Below are positions 52,546 to 62,092 of a DNA stretch of 64,000 nucleotides, piece after piece. Under the pieces are notes generated by a model. That model was given only the letters and a program-made list of their open reading frames with translations. It did no database searches and was not told the origin of the DNA. The stretch is taken from the NCBI RefSeq assembly GCF_030409635.1, contig NZ_JAUFQF010000002.1, forward strand, positions 62,001 to 126,000, written 5' to 3'. Position 1 is the first letter of the stretch. Each line of letters starts with the position of its first letter. Source of the stretch: Vibrio agarivorans (GTDB taxonomy: Bacteria > Pseudomonadota > Gammaproteobacteria > Enterobacterales > Vibrionaceae). Both the position numbers and the translations under genes were made by a program.

Positions 52546-53448
52546 TTACATTAATGAGAGCACCAGCCCTATTGAGATAAGCCCAACCCCTAGAGCGCGA
52601 GTCTTATACCACTGCTCCTTCAAGATATAGATCCCCATCAGCAGTCCAAACACAATACTGATTTGGCGCAATGCCACAACCAAGCTGACGTTTTCAGTCA
52701 TGGTCATCGCAAACAGCACTAATCCATAGGTGGTGGCCATCATCACCCCAGCTACGGCGGAAGGCTTAATAATGGTCAACGCATTAGATAGCTCATGTCG
52801 ATTACCAGATACCACAACCCAGACAATCATTGGAAAAAACATCGCCCAGAACTGCATACCGAGATAGAACACCGAAGAATATTGGTCAACGAGCAGATGC
52901 GAGGCGGCTTGATTCAAATGCAGCAACGCCTCTTTATCGATAATCGAATAGCCTGTTGTACCGATAGCGGCGACCACTGCCCATAGCACACCAAGGTTCA
53001 TATAAGCCCTGACTCGCAACTCAGAAAATCGTGTTAACGGCACAAATAAACAACCCAGTGTAATGATTAAAAAGCCAATCCACTGCTGAGTCGAGAGTTC
53101 ATAACCGAGTAAGAAGGTGCCATAACACACCATCAGCACTGGCAGAGCCCGCGCCATTGGGTAAATCACACCTATATCTGCCTGCTTATAGGCATACGCC
53201 AATCCAATCAGATACACCATCTGACAGATGCCACTGAAGAACAGCAATTGCCAAAAGGCAGTTGGCAACGCATCAAAGCCAATGGTGAGCAAAAACCAAA
53301 TGAGATAAGGGGTCAGTATGGTGGCAGCAGCACCACTTGATGCAAGAAAAAATGCTGGGCCAGAACTTTGATTTGATTTACCAAGAATGTTCCAACCCGC
53401 ATGTAAAAACGCCGATACCACGACCAGCAAGATAGCCAATATAGACAT
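52546..53448 (-). CDS. EamA/DMT-family transporter in the phn operon
   Basis: The 300-residue protein has about ten helices in two EamA repeats (from ILLVVVSAFLHAGWNILGKS to VGLISIGLVLSLM). It follows phnR by 12 bp and is co-directional with the phosphonate ABC genes, so it may move AEP or a product such as alanine or a nucleoside. The substrate is not determined. Confidence 0.82.
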   Translation of the reverse strand: MSILAILLVVVSAFLHAGWNILGKSNQSSGPAFFLASSGAAATILTPYLIWFLLTIGFDALPTAFWQLLFFSGICQMVYLIGLAYAYKQADIGVIYPMARALPVLMVCYGTFLLGYELSTQQWIGFLIITLGCLFVPLTRFSELRVRAYMNLGVLWAVVAAIGTTGYSIIDKEALLHLNQAASHLLVDQYSSVFYLGMQFWAMFFPMIVWVVVSGNRHELSNALTIIKPSAVAGVMMATTYGLVLFAMTMTENVSLVVALRQISIVFGLLMGIYILKEQWYKTRALGVGLISIGLVLSLM

Positions 53449-53460
53449 GCTTTGTGTTCG

Positions 53461-54165
53461 CTATCGCTTGAGTTCAGCTAGAGATTCAATGCTGATCGCA
53501 TCGTGTCGCCAATATTCGATATCACAGTCGATCAATTCACCGGTTTGACTGTAGTTGATGCGCTCGACCACCATCGCGGGTGTGCCTGATGTGGCTCGCA
53601 GTGACTGAGCTGTGTCGCCTAATAGCGAACTGGTGCTCACACGATATTTGATCTTTGAATAAACCACACCAAAGTGCTCGCGGTAGATATCCGTCAATGA
53701 CATTGAGAGATCAAAGTCCAATAGGTTCGGGAACAGTTCTGGGCGAACATAGTTGGTCACATGCATGACAGGTCTATCTTCCAGACTACGAACGCGATCA
53801 ATACGGTGCACTTCTGAGAACGGAGGTAGACCGAGTAGCGTCGATGCGTGCTTTGGCGCCAGCATGGTTTTCGCACCCAATAGCTGAGTAGTCGCCACAC
53901 GGCCTTGAGATTTGGCCATGTTCATAAAGTTGAGGGTTTGAGTCGGGTCATAGACCAGCGGCTCTGGTGAAATAAACCAACCACGGCGATCTTCTCGATA
54001 GATACGCCCTTCTGCTTCAAGTAGAGATAACGCTTCGCGTAAGGTCACTCGTGTGGTGTCGAATGATTCCGCGAGTTTGCGTTCAGCAGGCAGCTTTTGA
54101 CGTGGTGAAAGCATGCCTGATTCGATTTGTTCCACAATCACATCTTTAATTTTTACGTACTGCAA
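53461..54165 (-). CDS. phnR: GntR (HutC-type) phosphonate regulator PhnR
   Basis: The likely start is TTG at 54165 with AAGGA 7 nt upstream (product begins LQYVKIKDVIVEQI). The 234-residue protein has the GntR helix-turn-helix (LPAERKLAESFDTTRVTLRE) and a C-terminal UTRA/HutC effector domain (~75-230). It is placed between the AEP transporter genes and the DMT gene. It probably binds the PhnF-like TGGT-N4-ACCA elements upstream of phnT, phnS and phnW. Confidence 0.9.
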   Translation of the reverse strand: MQYVKIKDVIVEQIESGMLSPRQKLPAERKLAESFDTTRVTLREALSLLEAEGRIYREDRRGWFISPEPLVYDPTQTLNFMNMAKSQGRVATTQLLGAKTMLAPKHASTLLGLPPFSEVHRIDRVRSLEDRPVMHVTNYVRPELFPNLLDFDLSMSLTDIYREHFGVVYSKIKYRVSTSSLLGDTAQSLRATSGTPAMVVERINYSQTGELIDCDIEYWRHDAISIESLAELKR

Positions 54166-54186
54166 CTCAGTATCCTTTCTATATCC

Positions 54187-54216
54187 ACCTCTTAACGCAG
54201 TGTTAAGAGGTGTTTT
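54187..54216. terminator. Hairpin in the phnU-phnR spacer
   Basis: CACCTCTTAAC and GTTAAGAGGTG are perfect 11-bp arms with a GCAGT loop. The T-run is on the plus strand, opposite to the genes, so on the minus strand it is a stem-loop that may attenuate or protect the upstream mRNA. Confidence 0.6.
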
Positions 54217-54268
54217 ATCTTATTCTAATTTATATCGTGAGTGAATCATCATCACCCAAAACTCTGAG

Positions 54269-55990
54269 CTAGCGTTTGCGCCACGCTTGCGTTTTACTTT
54301 CGATCCACTTGCCCAGCGTCATATGCAATAATTTTGCACTCCCTGCTGAAAGCATGATCATGACAGCCATCGCTGCCGCCGCGCCTGTTTGACCGGCATC
54401 ATCCATATTCAATACTGCGACAGAGGCAGGAATCGTGTTGGTTGAATATAAGAAAACAACGGCCGACGTCGTGGTCATCGCATTGATAAACATATAGGTC
54501 GCAATGTCTAAAATAGCCGGCATGCACACAGGTAAAGTCACTTTAAAGAATAACTTATATTGAGGCAACTTAACTGAGGCAGCAGTCGCTTCAATCTCTT
54601 CTGGTAACTGCTTCAGTGCTGTCACGGCCGTCATATGCCCCACAGTGTAATAGTGAACCACCGTATTAATGACCAAGAAAATCATTGTTCCGTAGAGTAC
54701 ATTTAACGGGTTGTTGGCATCATTGAAATAGAAGATATAGCCTAAACCTAACACCATGCCCGGTACTGCCATCGGGACAATACTCAACATCTGCATTAGC
54801 TGACGCACTGGCGCAAACGCGCGCCCTTTTTCGATACAGTAAGCACCGATAAAGATCACTGTCGTACCCACAATCGCACTCCACAAACCCAACTTGAGTG
54901 AGTTATAGAAAGGTGCCCAGCCATAGGTACTCATTTCTGCAAAGTTGTAGTTATTTAACGACAGGGTTTTATTCCATGGCCAAAATGTCACGAGTGAGCC
55001 ATACACTGCCATACCGAGAACGGCGATAACCGCCACACAGATCAGCGAACAGTAGACAAAGCACAGGGTGTCTTTGACCTTGTTAGGCTCTGGTTGGTAA
55101 GCCACTGAGCGAGTATCAAACAGATTCTTTTGCTTCTTCTTAACCCAGCGGTCAGCAGCAAACGCCAAACATGCCGGTAGCAGAAGTAAAATACTGGTCA
55201 CCGCACCCATTGAGAAGTTTTGTTGACCCACAACCTGCTTGAAGATGTCAGTCGCAAGAACGTTATAACTACCACCAATCACTTTAGGCACACCAAAGTC
55301 ACACACCACCAGCGTAAATACGACAATCAGGGTACTGATCAAACCGTATTTTGCGGCAGGTAAAGTGACAATAAAGAAGGTCTTGAAGGGTGATGTTTTT
55401 AGTGCGCGAGCCGCCTCATACAAGCGTGCATCAGAGGTGCGCAGTGAGGTAGTCAGAATCATCAATGCATGCGGGAAAGTCCAAAATATCAGACCCATAG
55501 AGATCCCCACCAGACCATACACCGAATTACCCATCAGGAGATCTCTAGCGACGCCTTGATTACCAAATAAGTAAATAAGACTGATCGCGGGTAACAGAGA
55601 CGGGGCAAGGATCGGCGCGGTACCGAGTACTTGAAATAGCCCCTTCATTGGCATGCAAGAACGCGTAATCGCATAGGCGTATCCGAACGCTAACGTGGTC
55701 ACGATCACCGTTACTAAAAGTCCGAGCGTAAAGGTATTCTCGACCGAGCGCCATAACGCCTCAGAAGCAAAGTAAGTGGCAAAGTTTTCTAAACCAACAA
55801 ACTCACCTTGCGAGTTTTGCACACTCTTTTTCAGCATCGCCCAAAGCGGCATCAAGATAAACAAGATCATGCACACCGACAAGAACGCTAAAAAGCCGCC
55901 CAAAATCAAGTTGTCTTTGCTGACTCGCTGAGTCCATGAGCGGGAAGCGCGTTGGTTGACGGTATTCGATTGCATCGGGGTCATCTCCAT
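54269..55990 (-). CDS. phnU: AEP ABC transporter permease (fused double permease)
   Basis: The ATG at 55990 has AGGTG 6 nt upstream, overlapping the phnT stop; GTG 55999 would add three residues. The protein of about 573 residues has two six-helix BPD_transp_1 units, each with an EAA loop (EAARALKTSPFKTFF and IEATAASVKLPQYKLFFKVT). It is of the FbpB-like fused type annotated as phnU in AEP clusters. It is coupled to phnT. Confidence 0.9.
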   Translation of the reverse strand: MEMTPMQSNTVNQRASRSWTQRVSKDNLILGGFLAFLSVCMILFILMPLWAMLKKSVQNSQGEFVGLENFATYFASEALWRSVENTFTLGLLVTVIVTTLAFGYAYAITRSCMPMKGLFQVLGTAPILAPSLLPAISLIYLFGNQGVARDLLMGNSVYGLVGISMGLIFWTFPHALMILTTSLRTSDARLYEAARALKTSPFKTFFIVTLPAAKYGLISTLIVVFTLVVCDFGVPKVIGGSYNVLATDIFKQVVGQQNFSMGAVTSILLLLPACLAFAADRWVKKKQKNLFDTRSVAYQPEPNKVKDTLCFVYCSLICVAVIAVLGMAVYGSLVTFWPWNKTLSLNNYNFAEMSTYGWAPFYNSLKLGLWSAIVGTTVIFIGAYCIEKGRAFAPVRQLMQMLSIVPMAVPGMVLGLGYIFYFNDANNPLNVLYGTMIFLVINTVVHYYTVGHMTAVTALKQLPEEIEATAASVKLPQYKLFFKVTLPVCMPAILDIATYMFINAMTTTSAVVFLYSTNTIPASVAVLNMDDAGQTGAAAAMAVMIMLSAGSAKLLHMTLGKWIESKTQAWRKR

Positions 55991-55999
55991 TGAAGTCAC

Positions 56000-57106
56000 C
56001 TATGCTGCTTTGTTGAGTTTGGCAGCGGCATGCTTGGCATAACCTCGAAGGCCTTGCTGCTCAAAACCGATATACCGAATGTCACCACGAGTGAGTTTAA
56101 GCTCTTTGCTTAGTCTTACTGGCATATCAACATAGATCAGTTTCTCTGGATTCGCGTCTTGCAGTCGGCATTCAACGCGGCAGAAAGCACCTAAGAATTC
56201 GACACCTGCGACTTTAACGGGAATCGCATTTCGATAGTCTGTAACAAAGTGAAGCTGCTCCGGACGCACCGCAATATCGAGGTAATCGCCACTTTTTAAC
56301 ACCATATTATCTAGCTCTGGCTTAGCGATTAAACTTTCACCAATGCGCACTTGCGTGTCACTGACCACTGAGGTTTCAATGAAGTTCATGCTGCCAACAA
56401 ACTCTGCAACAAAGCGTGTGGCCGGTTGCTGGTATATCTCTTCAGGCGTACCCACTTGCTCAATCACGCCGTGATTCATCACCACGATGCGATCGGCCAT
56501 AGTTAGCGCTTCATCTTGATCATGCGTAACCATAATCGTCGTGATACCCAACTTACGCTGAAGCTGACAAATTTCATCACGCAAGTGAGTGCGTACTTTG
56601 GCGTCTAGAGCAGATAAAGGTTCATCTAATAGCAGTAAACCCGGTGAAAGTGCGAGCGCACGTGCTAATGCAACACGCTGCTGCTGGCCACCAGATAGTT
56701 GGTTCGGGAACTTTTGCCCAGATGTCGGTAGGCCAATCGTTTCCAGCCATTCATCGACCTTTTCTAAGGCTTCTTTGGTCGGCATGCCTTGGTTTTTAAG
56801 GCCAATGGCAATGTTTTCTTGTACGGTAAGGTTCGGAAACAGGGCATAAGATTGGAAGACAATACCAAAGTCGCGCTTTTCTGGCGGCAAGAATGTCGTA
56901 TCATTGCCATCTTGCGAGATAACGCCTGCAGTTGGTAAGTCTAAACCTGCGATAGCGCGCAATAGGGTTGTTTTACCACAGCCTGATGGGCCTAAAAAAC
57001 ACACAAACTCTCCCTTTTCAATTGAAAGAGAGATCTGTTTTAATGCAGTGAACTGTCCAAATTGCTTCACAACATTTTCAATATTCAAATAAGGTTGGGT
57101 GGTCAT
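56000..57106 (-). CDS. phnT: AEP ABC transporter ATP-binding protein
   Basis: The 368-residue ATPase has Walker A GPSGCGKTTLL (~38-48), signature LSGGQQQRVALARAL, Walker B LLLLDEPLSALDAKV and the H-loop MVTHDQDEAL. A C-terminal TOBE-type domain (~280-360) follows. GGAGTG precedes the start. It energises uptake of 2-aminoethylphosphonate with PhnS and PhnU. Confidence 0.93.
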   Translation of the reverse strand: MTTQPYLNIENVVKQFGQFTALKQISLSIEKGEFVCFLGPSGCGKTTLLRAIAGLDLPTAGVISQDGNDTTFLPPEKRDFGIVFQSYALFPNLTVQENIAIGLKNQGMPTKEALEKVDEWLETIGLPTSGQKFPNQLSGGQQQRVALARALALSPGLLLLDEPLSALDAKVRTHLRDEICQLQRKLGITTIMVTHDQDEALTMADRIVVMNHGVIEQVGTPEEIYQQPATRFVAEFVGSMNFIETSVVSDTQVRIGESLIAKPELDNMVLKSGDYLDIAVRPEQLHFVTDYRNAIPVKVAGVEFLGAFCRVECRLQDANPEKLIYVDMPVRLSKELKLTRGDIRYIGFEQQGLRGYAKHAAAKLNKAA

Positions 57107-57124
57107 CTCTCGACACTCCTTTCA

Positions 57125-57136
57125 TGGTATATACCA
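57125..57136. promoter_or_regulatory. PhnF-like operator upstream of phnT
   Basis: TGGTATATACCA is a perfect palindrome and differs by one base from the mycobacterial PhnF site TGGTATAGACCA as I recall it. It lies 19 bp upstream of phnT. Confidence 0.6.
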
Positions 57137-57247
57137 ATGATAGAAATGTAATATTTCAGCTGCGTGACATATTTTTATCAAGTTTGTGAATAACGATCTG
57201 ACGTTAGAAAAATAGATAGGCTGTATTGGTTTTGATTGTACGACAAA

Positions 57248-57271
57248 GGGTTAGCACCACAGTGCTAACCC
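57248..57271 (-). terminator. Attenuator-like hairpin between phnS and phnT
   Basis: The GGGTTAGCAC/GTGCTAACCC arms pair perfectly over 10 bp and run into TTTG on the minus strand. This is common after binding-protein genes, whose mRNA must exceed that of the permease. A TTGTACGACAA word lies beside it at 57236-57246. Confidence 0.7.
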
Positions 57272-57325
57272 TCATTATAATTTGTCGCTACGCATTATTA
57301 TGAATGCATGATTAAGGATACGCGA

Positions 57326-58345
57326 TTAAGAGCGTGGCTCTGATTTCGCGTCAAACTTCGCTGCCCATTTCTTTAGAACGTCAGCACGCTCGTTACCCAT
57401 GCGAGCAAAATCCATCTCCGCCATGTTGGTTTCAACATCTGGGAAGTGCGCAACGGTTGCTTCCACTTCTTTATGACCAACAACTGGGTACATTTCTACG
57501 TAAAGCTCATTCGCCGCTTTTGAAATAGACCAATCAACAACACGCTTGGCTGCATCAGACTCTTTCACTAGACCAACTGCTTCAGATTCCCAGCCGATGC
57601 CTGCAGGTGTGATTACCGCTAGAGGCGCACCTTGTGTTTTTAGACGTGCACCGCGGCTTGCCATAGAAATACCGATAGCGACTTCACCCATACCCGCTTC
57701 AACACATGGCTTAGAGCCTGAGTGTGTGTAGTGAGCGATGTTGTCGTCAAGTTTCTGCATGTAGCTCCAACCTTGGTCTTCACCCATGTTTTGTAGCCAT
57801 GCTGAAACCTGCATGTAGCCTGTACCCGAAGACGCTGGGTTTGGCATTGAGATGTGACCTTTGTACACAGGGTTGGTTAAGTCTTCCCAGCTCTTAGGCA
57901 TTGGTAGATTTAGCTGCTCAGCAACGATTTCGTTGAAACAGATAGCGTTAAAGAATGCATCGTTACCAAACCAAGCTTGCTCACCTTCAGGGTCGTTTAG
58001 GCTGACACGAAGGTCATCAACACCATTAGGTGTGTATGACGTCAAGATACCTTCGTTCTTTAGAAGAGCCATTGAAGAGCCCGCAAGACCCCATACAACT
58101 TCTGCTTGTGGGTTGTTTTTCTCAGCCAAAAGTTTCGCTGTCATGATACCTGTTGAATCACGTACCCAGTTGATTGAAATGTCTGGGTTCTCTGCTTCAA
58201 AAGCATTTTTGTATTTCGCTAGGATGTCAGTTTCAAATGCGGTGTATACCGTCACTTCTTGTGCTGCAAATGCATTTGTTGCAAGTAACGAAACAAGTGT
58301 TGCGATTGAACCTTTAACAAAACGGTTGCTCATCATCTTCTCCAA
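57326..58345 (-). CDS. phnS: AEP ABC transporter substrate-binding protein
   Basis: The 339-residue protein has a signal peptide (ending NAFA, ~28) and the iron/spermidine-type binding fold (EVTVYTAFETDILAKYKNAF, then ISMPNPASSGTGYMQ). It is of the PhnS2-type found in AEP clusters. It is first in the transporter operon and divergent from phnW. Confidence 0.92.
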   Translation of the reverse strand: MEKMMSNRFVKGSIATLVSLLATNAFAAQEVTVYTAFETDILAKYKNAFEAENPDISINWVRDSTGIMTAKLLAEKNNPQAEVVWGLAGSSMALLKNEGILTSYTPNGVDDLRVSLNDPEGEQAWFGNDAFFNAICFNEIVAEQLNLPMPKSWEDLTNPVYKGHISMPNPASSGTGYMQVSAWLQNMGEDQGWSYMQKLDDNIAHYTHSGSKPCVEAGMGEVAIGISMASRGARLKTQGAPLAVITPAGIGWESEAVGLVKESDAAKRVVDWSISKAANELYVEMYPVVGHKEVEATVAHFPDVETNMAEMDFARMGNERADVLKKWAAKFDAKSEPRS

Positions 58346-58389
58346 TAAAGATCGTAGTTATGTATTTTTGTCATGTGTCGCCGTGATTT

Positions 58390-58401
58390 TGGTCTGCACC
58401 A
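58390..58401. promoter_or_regulatory. PhnF-like operator upstream of phnS
   Basis: TGGTCTGCACCA keeps the TGGT-N4-ACCA frame and matches the PhnF site at 9 of 12 bases, 45 bp upstream of phnS. Confidence 0.5.
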
Positions 58402-58587
58402 GATGACGTTAATTACAGTAGAGGGCAGATATGACGATTTAGTGAACGGAACATGGCAGAAAAAATACAAAACATGACAGTTCGGTGGCTCAAAATCTGA
58501 GTATCGTTGTGAGTATGAAAGTTTTATGAAGATCAAAAGCGGCCTATTTACCCCGAAATAGAACCACTGCTACAGTAGCGTTAAATT

Positions 58588-58599
58588 TGGTATAGTCCA
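58588..58599. promoter_or_regulatory. PhnF-like operator upstream of phnW
   Basis: TGGTATAGTCCA matches TGGTATAGACCA at 11 of 12 bases and ends 12 bp before the phnW start, where binding would block initiation. Confidence 0.6.
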
Positions 58600-58611
58600 A
58601 GAGAAAAGACA

Positions 58612-59718
58612 ATGAGAAATGAATATCTACTACTCACACCAGGCCCTCTATCCACTACAGAGACGGTCCGCTCAGCGATGTTGAAGGACTGGTGTACTTG
58701 GGATGACGACTACAACAAAGAAGTCGTCGAAGTCATTCGCCGCAAGTTAGCTGCGTTGGCAACACAGCAACCTGGCTATACCAGTGTTCTTATGCAAGGT
58801 AGTGGTACCGCTTCAGTTGAAGCAACCATTGGTTCAGCAATGAAGACGGGCGATAAACTGCTGGTAGTAGATAACGGTGCATACGGCGCACGCATCGCGC
58901 AAATTGCAGAGTATCTCAATATTGACTGCCATGTTGTTTCTCCCGGTGAGACAGCTCAACCAGACCTAAAAGAGATGGAGCAAGTGCTAACCAAGGATAG
59001 TGCTATTACTCATGTCGCTATCGTGCACTGTGAAACGACAACAGGCATGCTTAACCCTATTCAATCCATCGTCAGCTTAGCGAAACAACATGACAAAGTG
59101 GTGATCTTAGATGCGATGTCGAGCTTTGGTGGGATCCCGATGGATATTGGAGAGATGGGTGTTGATTTTATGATCAGCTCCGCCAATAAATGTATTCAGG
59201 GTGTCCCTGGCTTTGGCTTTGTTATCGCCAAACAATCAGAGCTAAAGCAATGCAAAGGGCGCGCGCGCTCATTAAGCTTGGATCTTTATGAACAATGGCA
59301 CTGCATGGAGGTCAATCATGGTAAATGGCGCTTTACCTCTCCGACTCATACCGTCCGTGCGTTTTATCAAGCCCTTGTAGAGCTCGAACAAGAAGGAGGA
59401 ATTGCCGCTCGTCATGATCGCTATGCCACCAATCAAACTGCGCTCGTAGCGGGAATGAAGAAGCTTGGTTTTACCCCTCTGCTCGATGAGTCTCTACATT
59501 CACCGATTATTACCTCATTCTATTCACCAACTCACAGCGACTACCAGTTCAAAACGTTTTACCTGCGCCTTAAAGAGCAGGGCTTCGTTATCTACCCGGG
59601 CAAGGTGTCAAATGCAGACTGCTTCCGCATCGGCAACATTGGTGATGTTCACCCAGATGACATCGAACGCTTAATCAACGCGATTGAAAAATCAATGTAT
59701 TGGGAGTTGTCAGCATGA
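58612..59718 (+). CDS. phnW: 2-aminoethylphosphonate:pyruvate transaminase
   Basis: The 368-residue PLP enzyme has the N-terminal [29 protein letters not shown] and the PLP-lysine segment [19 protein letters not shown] (~190-208). It transfers the amino group of AEP to pyruvate, giving phosphonoacetaldehyde and alanine. Its TGA overlaps the pbfA start (ATGA). Confidence 0.97.
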   Translation: MRNEYLLLTPGPLSTTETVRSAMLKDWCTWDDDYNKEVVEVIRRKLAALATQQPGYTSVLMQGSGTASVEATIGSAMKTGDKLLVVDNGAYGARIAQIAEYLNIDCHVVSPGETAQPDLKEMEQVLTKDSAITHVAIVHCETTTGMLNPIQSIVSLAKQHDKVVILDAMSSFGGIPMDIGEMGVDFMISSANKCIQGVPGFGFVIAKQSELKQCKGRARSLSLDLYEQWHCMEVNHGKWRFTSPTHTVRAFYQALVELEQEGGIAARHDRYATNQTALVAGMKKLGFTPLLDESLHSPIITSFYSPTHSDYQFKTFYLRLKEQGFVIYPGKVSNADCFRIGNIGDVHPDDIERLINAIEKSMYWELSA

Positions 59719-61136
59719 GCTTGATTACACCAGATATGGCAAGTGCAGAACAAGGGACACACTTTCGTAGCGAAGGCGATATCAATACCACACCAGCGCG
59801 TCAGGCATGGAACCAATCTCTTCAAGATGAGCGTACACAAGCGCTTCTTAAGCGTGATGAAGAAGTGTTCCTGCATCAAGCGATGTCAACACCGTGTCTT
59901 GATACATTAGAGGCTGCTGAAGGCATCTATCTGCAAGACACGACGGGTAAGCGTTATATCGACTTTCACGGTAACAATGTTCACCAGCTCGGTTATGGGC
60001 ACCCTCACGTGATAAAAAGAGTGACAGAGCAGATGGCTAGCCTACCTTTTTCACCTCGTCGCTTTACCAATGAAACCGCCGTAGCCTGTGCAGAAAAACT
60101 CACCCAAATTTGTGGTGGTGAGCTCAACCGGGTGCTTTTCGCTCCTGGGGGCACTTCTGTTGTCGGCATGGCGCTGAAGCTAGCTCGACACATCACCAAC
60201 AACTTCAAGGTCGTCTCACTTTGGGATTCATTCCACGGCGCCTCTCTTGACGCGATCTCAGTTGGTGGTGAAGCTTGTTTCCGAGAAGGCATGGGGCCTT
60301 TGATGGCCGGGGTTGAGCGTATTCCACCTGCGGTTTCTTATCGTGGAGCCTTCCCTCGCCTAGAAGCGAGTCATGAAGAGCGAGACGTTCACTACGCAGA
60401 CTACCTTGAGTATGTCATTGAGAAAGAGGGCGGAATTGGCGCGTTTATCGCAGAAGCCGTGCGAAACACCGATGTACAAGTGCCAAGCAAAGCTTACTGG
60501 AAACGCGTTCGCGAGATCTGTGACAAACACAATGTGCTGTTGATTATCGACGATATTCCAAATGGTATGGGTCGCAGTGGTGAGTGGTTTACTTATCAAG
60601 CCTATGACATTGAACCCGATATTCTTTGTATCGGTAAAGGCCTCGGTGGCGGTCTAGTGCCTATCGCCGCAATGGTGACAAAAGATAAGTACAACACCGC
60701 GGCGCAAGTCTCGCTCGGTCACTACACCCATGAGAAAAGCCCTATTGGTTGTGCCGCTGCGCTTGCGACAATGGAAGCGATTGAACAAGACAACCTACTC
60801 GCAAAAGTGAAGCAAGACAGCGATTTCATGTATGAGCAACTCAACCGCATGAAAGAGACGTATCCGCTCATTGGCGATGTTCGAGGTATTGGTTTGCTTT
60901 GGGGGGTGGAACTTGTCACCGACCTTAGCACGAAAGAGAGAGCCTTTGCTGAAGCCGAAGCGGTTTTATACCAATGCCTCAACAATGGCATCAGCTTTAA
61001 GGTCTCCCAAGGCAATGTCATCCAACTGAGCCCACCGCTTATTATCGAGCGCTCAGATCTACAAACCGCACTCGATATTTTCGAGTCAGCGATACAACAA
61101 GTAAGTCAAACATTCGGCTACCCAACGGGGCAATAA
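59715..61136 (+). CDS. pbfA: PbfA-type (R)-1-hydroxy-2-aminoethylphosphonate ammonia-lyase
   Basis: The start at 59715 overlaps phnW by 4 bp; an upstream in-frame ATG at 59700 is less likely. The 473-residue class-III aminotransferase-fold protein has the PLP lysine in [16 protein letters not shown] (~308). In place of the usual DEVQTGFGR it has DDIPNGMGR. In phnW-X clusters such a protein (PbfA) eliminates ammonia from (R)-hydroxy-AEP to give phosphonoacetaldehyde, so hydroxylated AEP also enters the PhnX step. Activity is inferred from context and motif. Confidence 0.85.
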   Translation: MSLITPDMASAEQGTHFRSEGDINTTPARQAWNQSLQDERTQALLKRDEEVFLHQAMSTPCLDTLEAAEGIYLQDTTGKRYIDFHGNNVHQLGYGHPHVIKRVTEQMASLPFSPRRFTNETAVACAEKLTQICGGELNRVLFAPGGTSVVGMALKLARHITNNFKVVSLWDSFHGASLDAISVGGEACFREGMGPLMAGVERIPPAVSYRGAFPRLEASHEERDVHYADYLEYVIEKEGGIGAFIAEAVRNTDVQVPSKAYWKRVREICDKHNVLLIIDDIPNGMGRSGEWFTYQAYDIEPDILCIGKGLGGGLVPIAAMVTKDKYNTAAQVSLGHYTHEKSPIGCAAALATMEAIEQDNLLAKVKQDSDFMYEQLNRMKETYPLIGDVRGIGLLWGVELVTDLSTKERAFAEAEAVLYQCLNNGISFKVSQGNVIQLSPPLIIERSDLQTALDIFESAIQQVSQTFGYPTGQ

Positions 61137-61148
61137 GCCGCACTCTAC

Positions 61149-61196
61149 GAGAACTCATTTGAGAACTCATTTGAGAACTCATTTGAGAACTCATTG
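61149..61196. repeat. Four tandem 12-bp repeats, GAGAACTCATTT
   Basis: Three perfect copies and a fourth ending in G instead of T lie in the 83-bp spacer between pbfA and phnX. Each contains the GAG-AA-CTC inverted motif. Number may vary between strains by slippage. Confidence 0.95.
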
Positions 61197-61219
61197 TAAG
61201 AATTTGATAAGGAATAACC

Positions 61220-62038
61220 ATGAACAACGCATCACAGATTCAAGCCGTTATCTTCGACTGGGCTGGCACAATTGTCGATTTCGGCTCATTTGCTCCGACT
61301 TCTATTTTTGTTGAAGCCTTTAAAGGCGGATTTGATTTCGAGATCAACCTTGAAGAAGCGCGCGTACCGATGGGGCTAGGCAAATGGGATCACATCAAAG
61401 CCGTCGGCAAGCTGGACTCAGTAGACTCTCGCTGGAATGAAATGTTTGGCCGCTCAATGAACGATGAAGACGTTGATCGTATCTACGAAATGTTTATGCC
61501 CCTGCAAAAAGCTAAAGTCTCTGACCACGCAGAGCCGATCCTTAATGCGATTGAAGTCGTGAATGATTTGAAAGACAAAGGGATTAAAATTGGATCTTGT
61601 TCTGGCTACCCACGTGAAGTAATGGATGTTTTGATTCCCGTTGCTGCCGATTACGGCTACAAACCGGACTATATTGTGGCAACCGATGACCTACCTCAAG
61701 GTGGCCGCCCAGCCCCGTTCATGGCACTAAAGAACGTAATCGAGCTCGGTGTCACAAACGTAGCAGCGTGCATTAAAGTCGATGACGCCGTACCAGGTAT
61801 CGAAGAAGGTCATAACGCGGGAATGTGGACGGTTGGCCTATTGCTCTCTGGTAACGAAGCGGGATTAACCTTTGAAGAGTATCAAGCTGCAGATGAAGCA
61901 GCACTGACTGCTGCTCGTGAAAAAGCCCGTAGCGTGATGCAAAAGTCAACGCCACACTACTTAATTGACACTATTGCGGACTTGCCGCAGGTTATTGACG
62001 ACATTGAGCGCCGCTTGCTCGCTGGAGAGCGTCCTTAA
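61220..62038 (+). CDS. phnX: Phosphonoacetaldehyde hydrolase
   Basis: The 272-residue HAD-superfamily enzyme has the nucleophile D13 in [17 protein letters not shown] and the Schiff-base lysine in [12 protein letters not shown] (~55), plus [16 protein letters not shown]. It cleaves phosphonoacetaldehyde to acetaldehyde and phosphate. AAGGAA precedes the ATG. It is the last gene of phnW-pbfA-phnX. Confidence 0.97.
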   Translation: MNNASQIQAVIFDWAGTIVDFGSFAPTSIFVEAFKGGFDFEINLEEARVPMGLGKWDHIKAVGKLDSVDSRWNEMFGRSMNDEDVDRIYEMFMPLQKAKVSDHAEPILNAIEVVNDLKDKGIKIGSCSGYPREVMDVLIPVAADYGYKPDYIVATDDLPQGGRPAPFMALKNVIELGVTNVAACIKVDDAVPGIEEGHNAGMWTVGLLLSGNEAGLTFEEYQAADEAALTAAREKARSVMQKSTPHYLIDTIADLPQVIDDIERRLLAGERP

Positions 62039-62045
62039 AACGTAA

Positions 62046-62080
62046 AAAGAGCGCTTAATGTCATTCATTAAGCGCTCTTT
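62046..62080. terminator. Bidirectional terminator
   Basis: AAGAGCGCTTAATG/CATTAAGCGCTCTT is a 14-bp perfect stem with a short loop between phnX and the convergent L,D-transpeptidase gene. Confidence 0.88.
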
Positions 62081-62092
62081 AGTATTTTGAAT

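Noticed and set aside
57236-57246. TTGTACGACAA as a fourth uronate operator
   Set aside because: It differs at the centre, lies between phnS and phnT, and overlaps the edge of a hairpin; a chance match is more likely.
61042-61227. Minus-strand ORF with repeated SSQM units
   Set aside because: It is only the translation of the 12-bp tandem repeat and the end of pbfA on the opposite strand.
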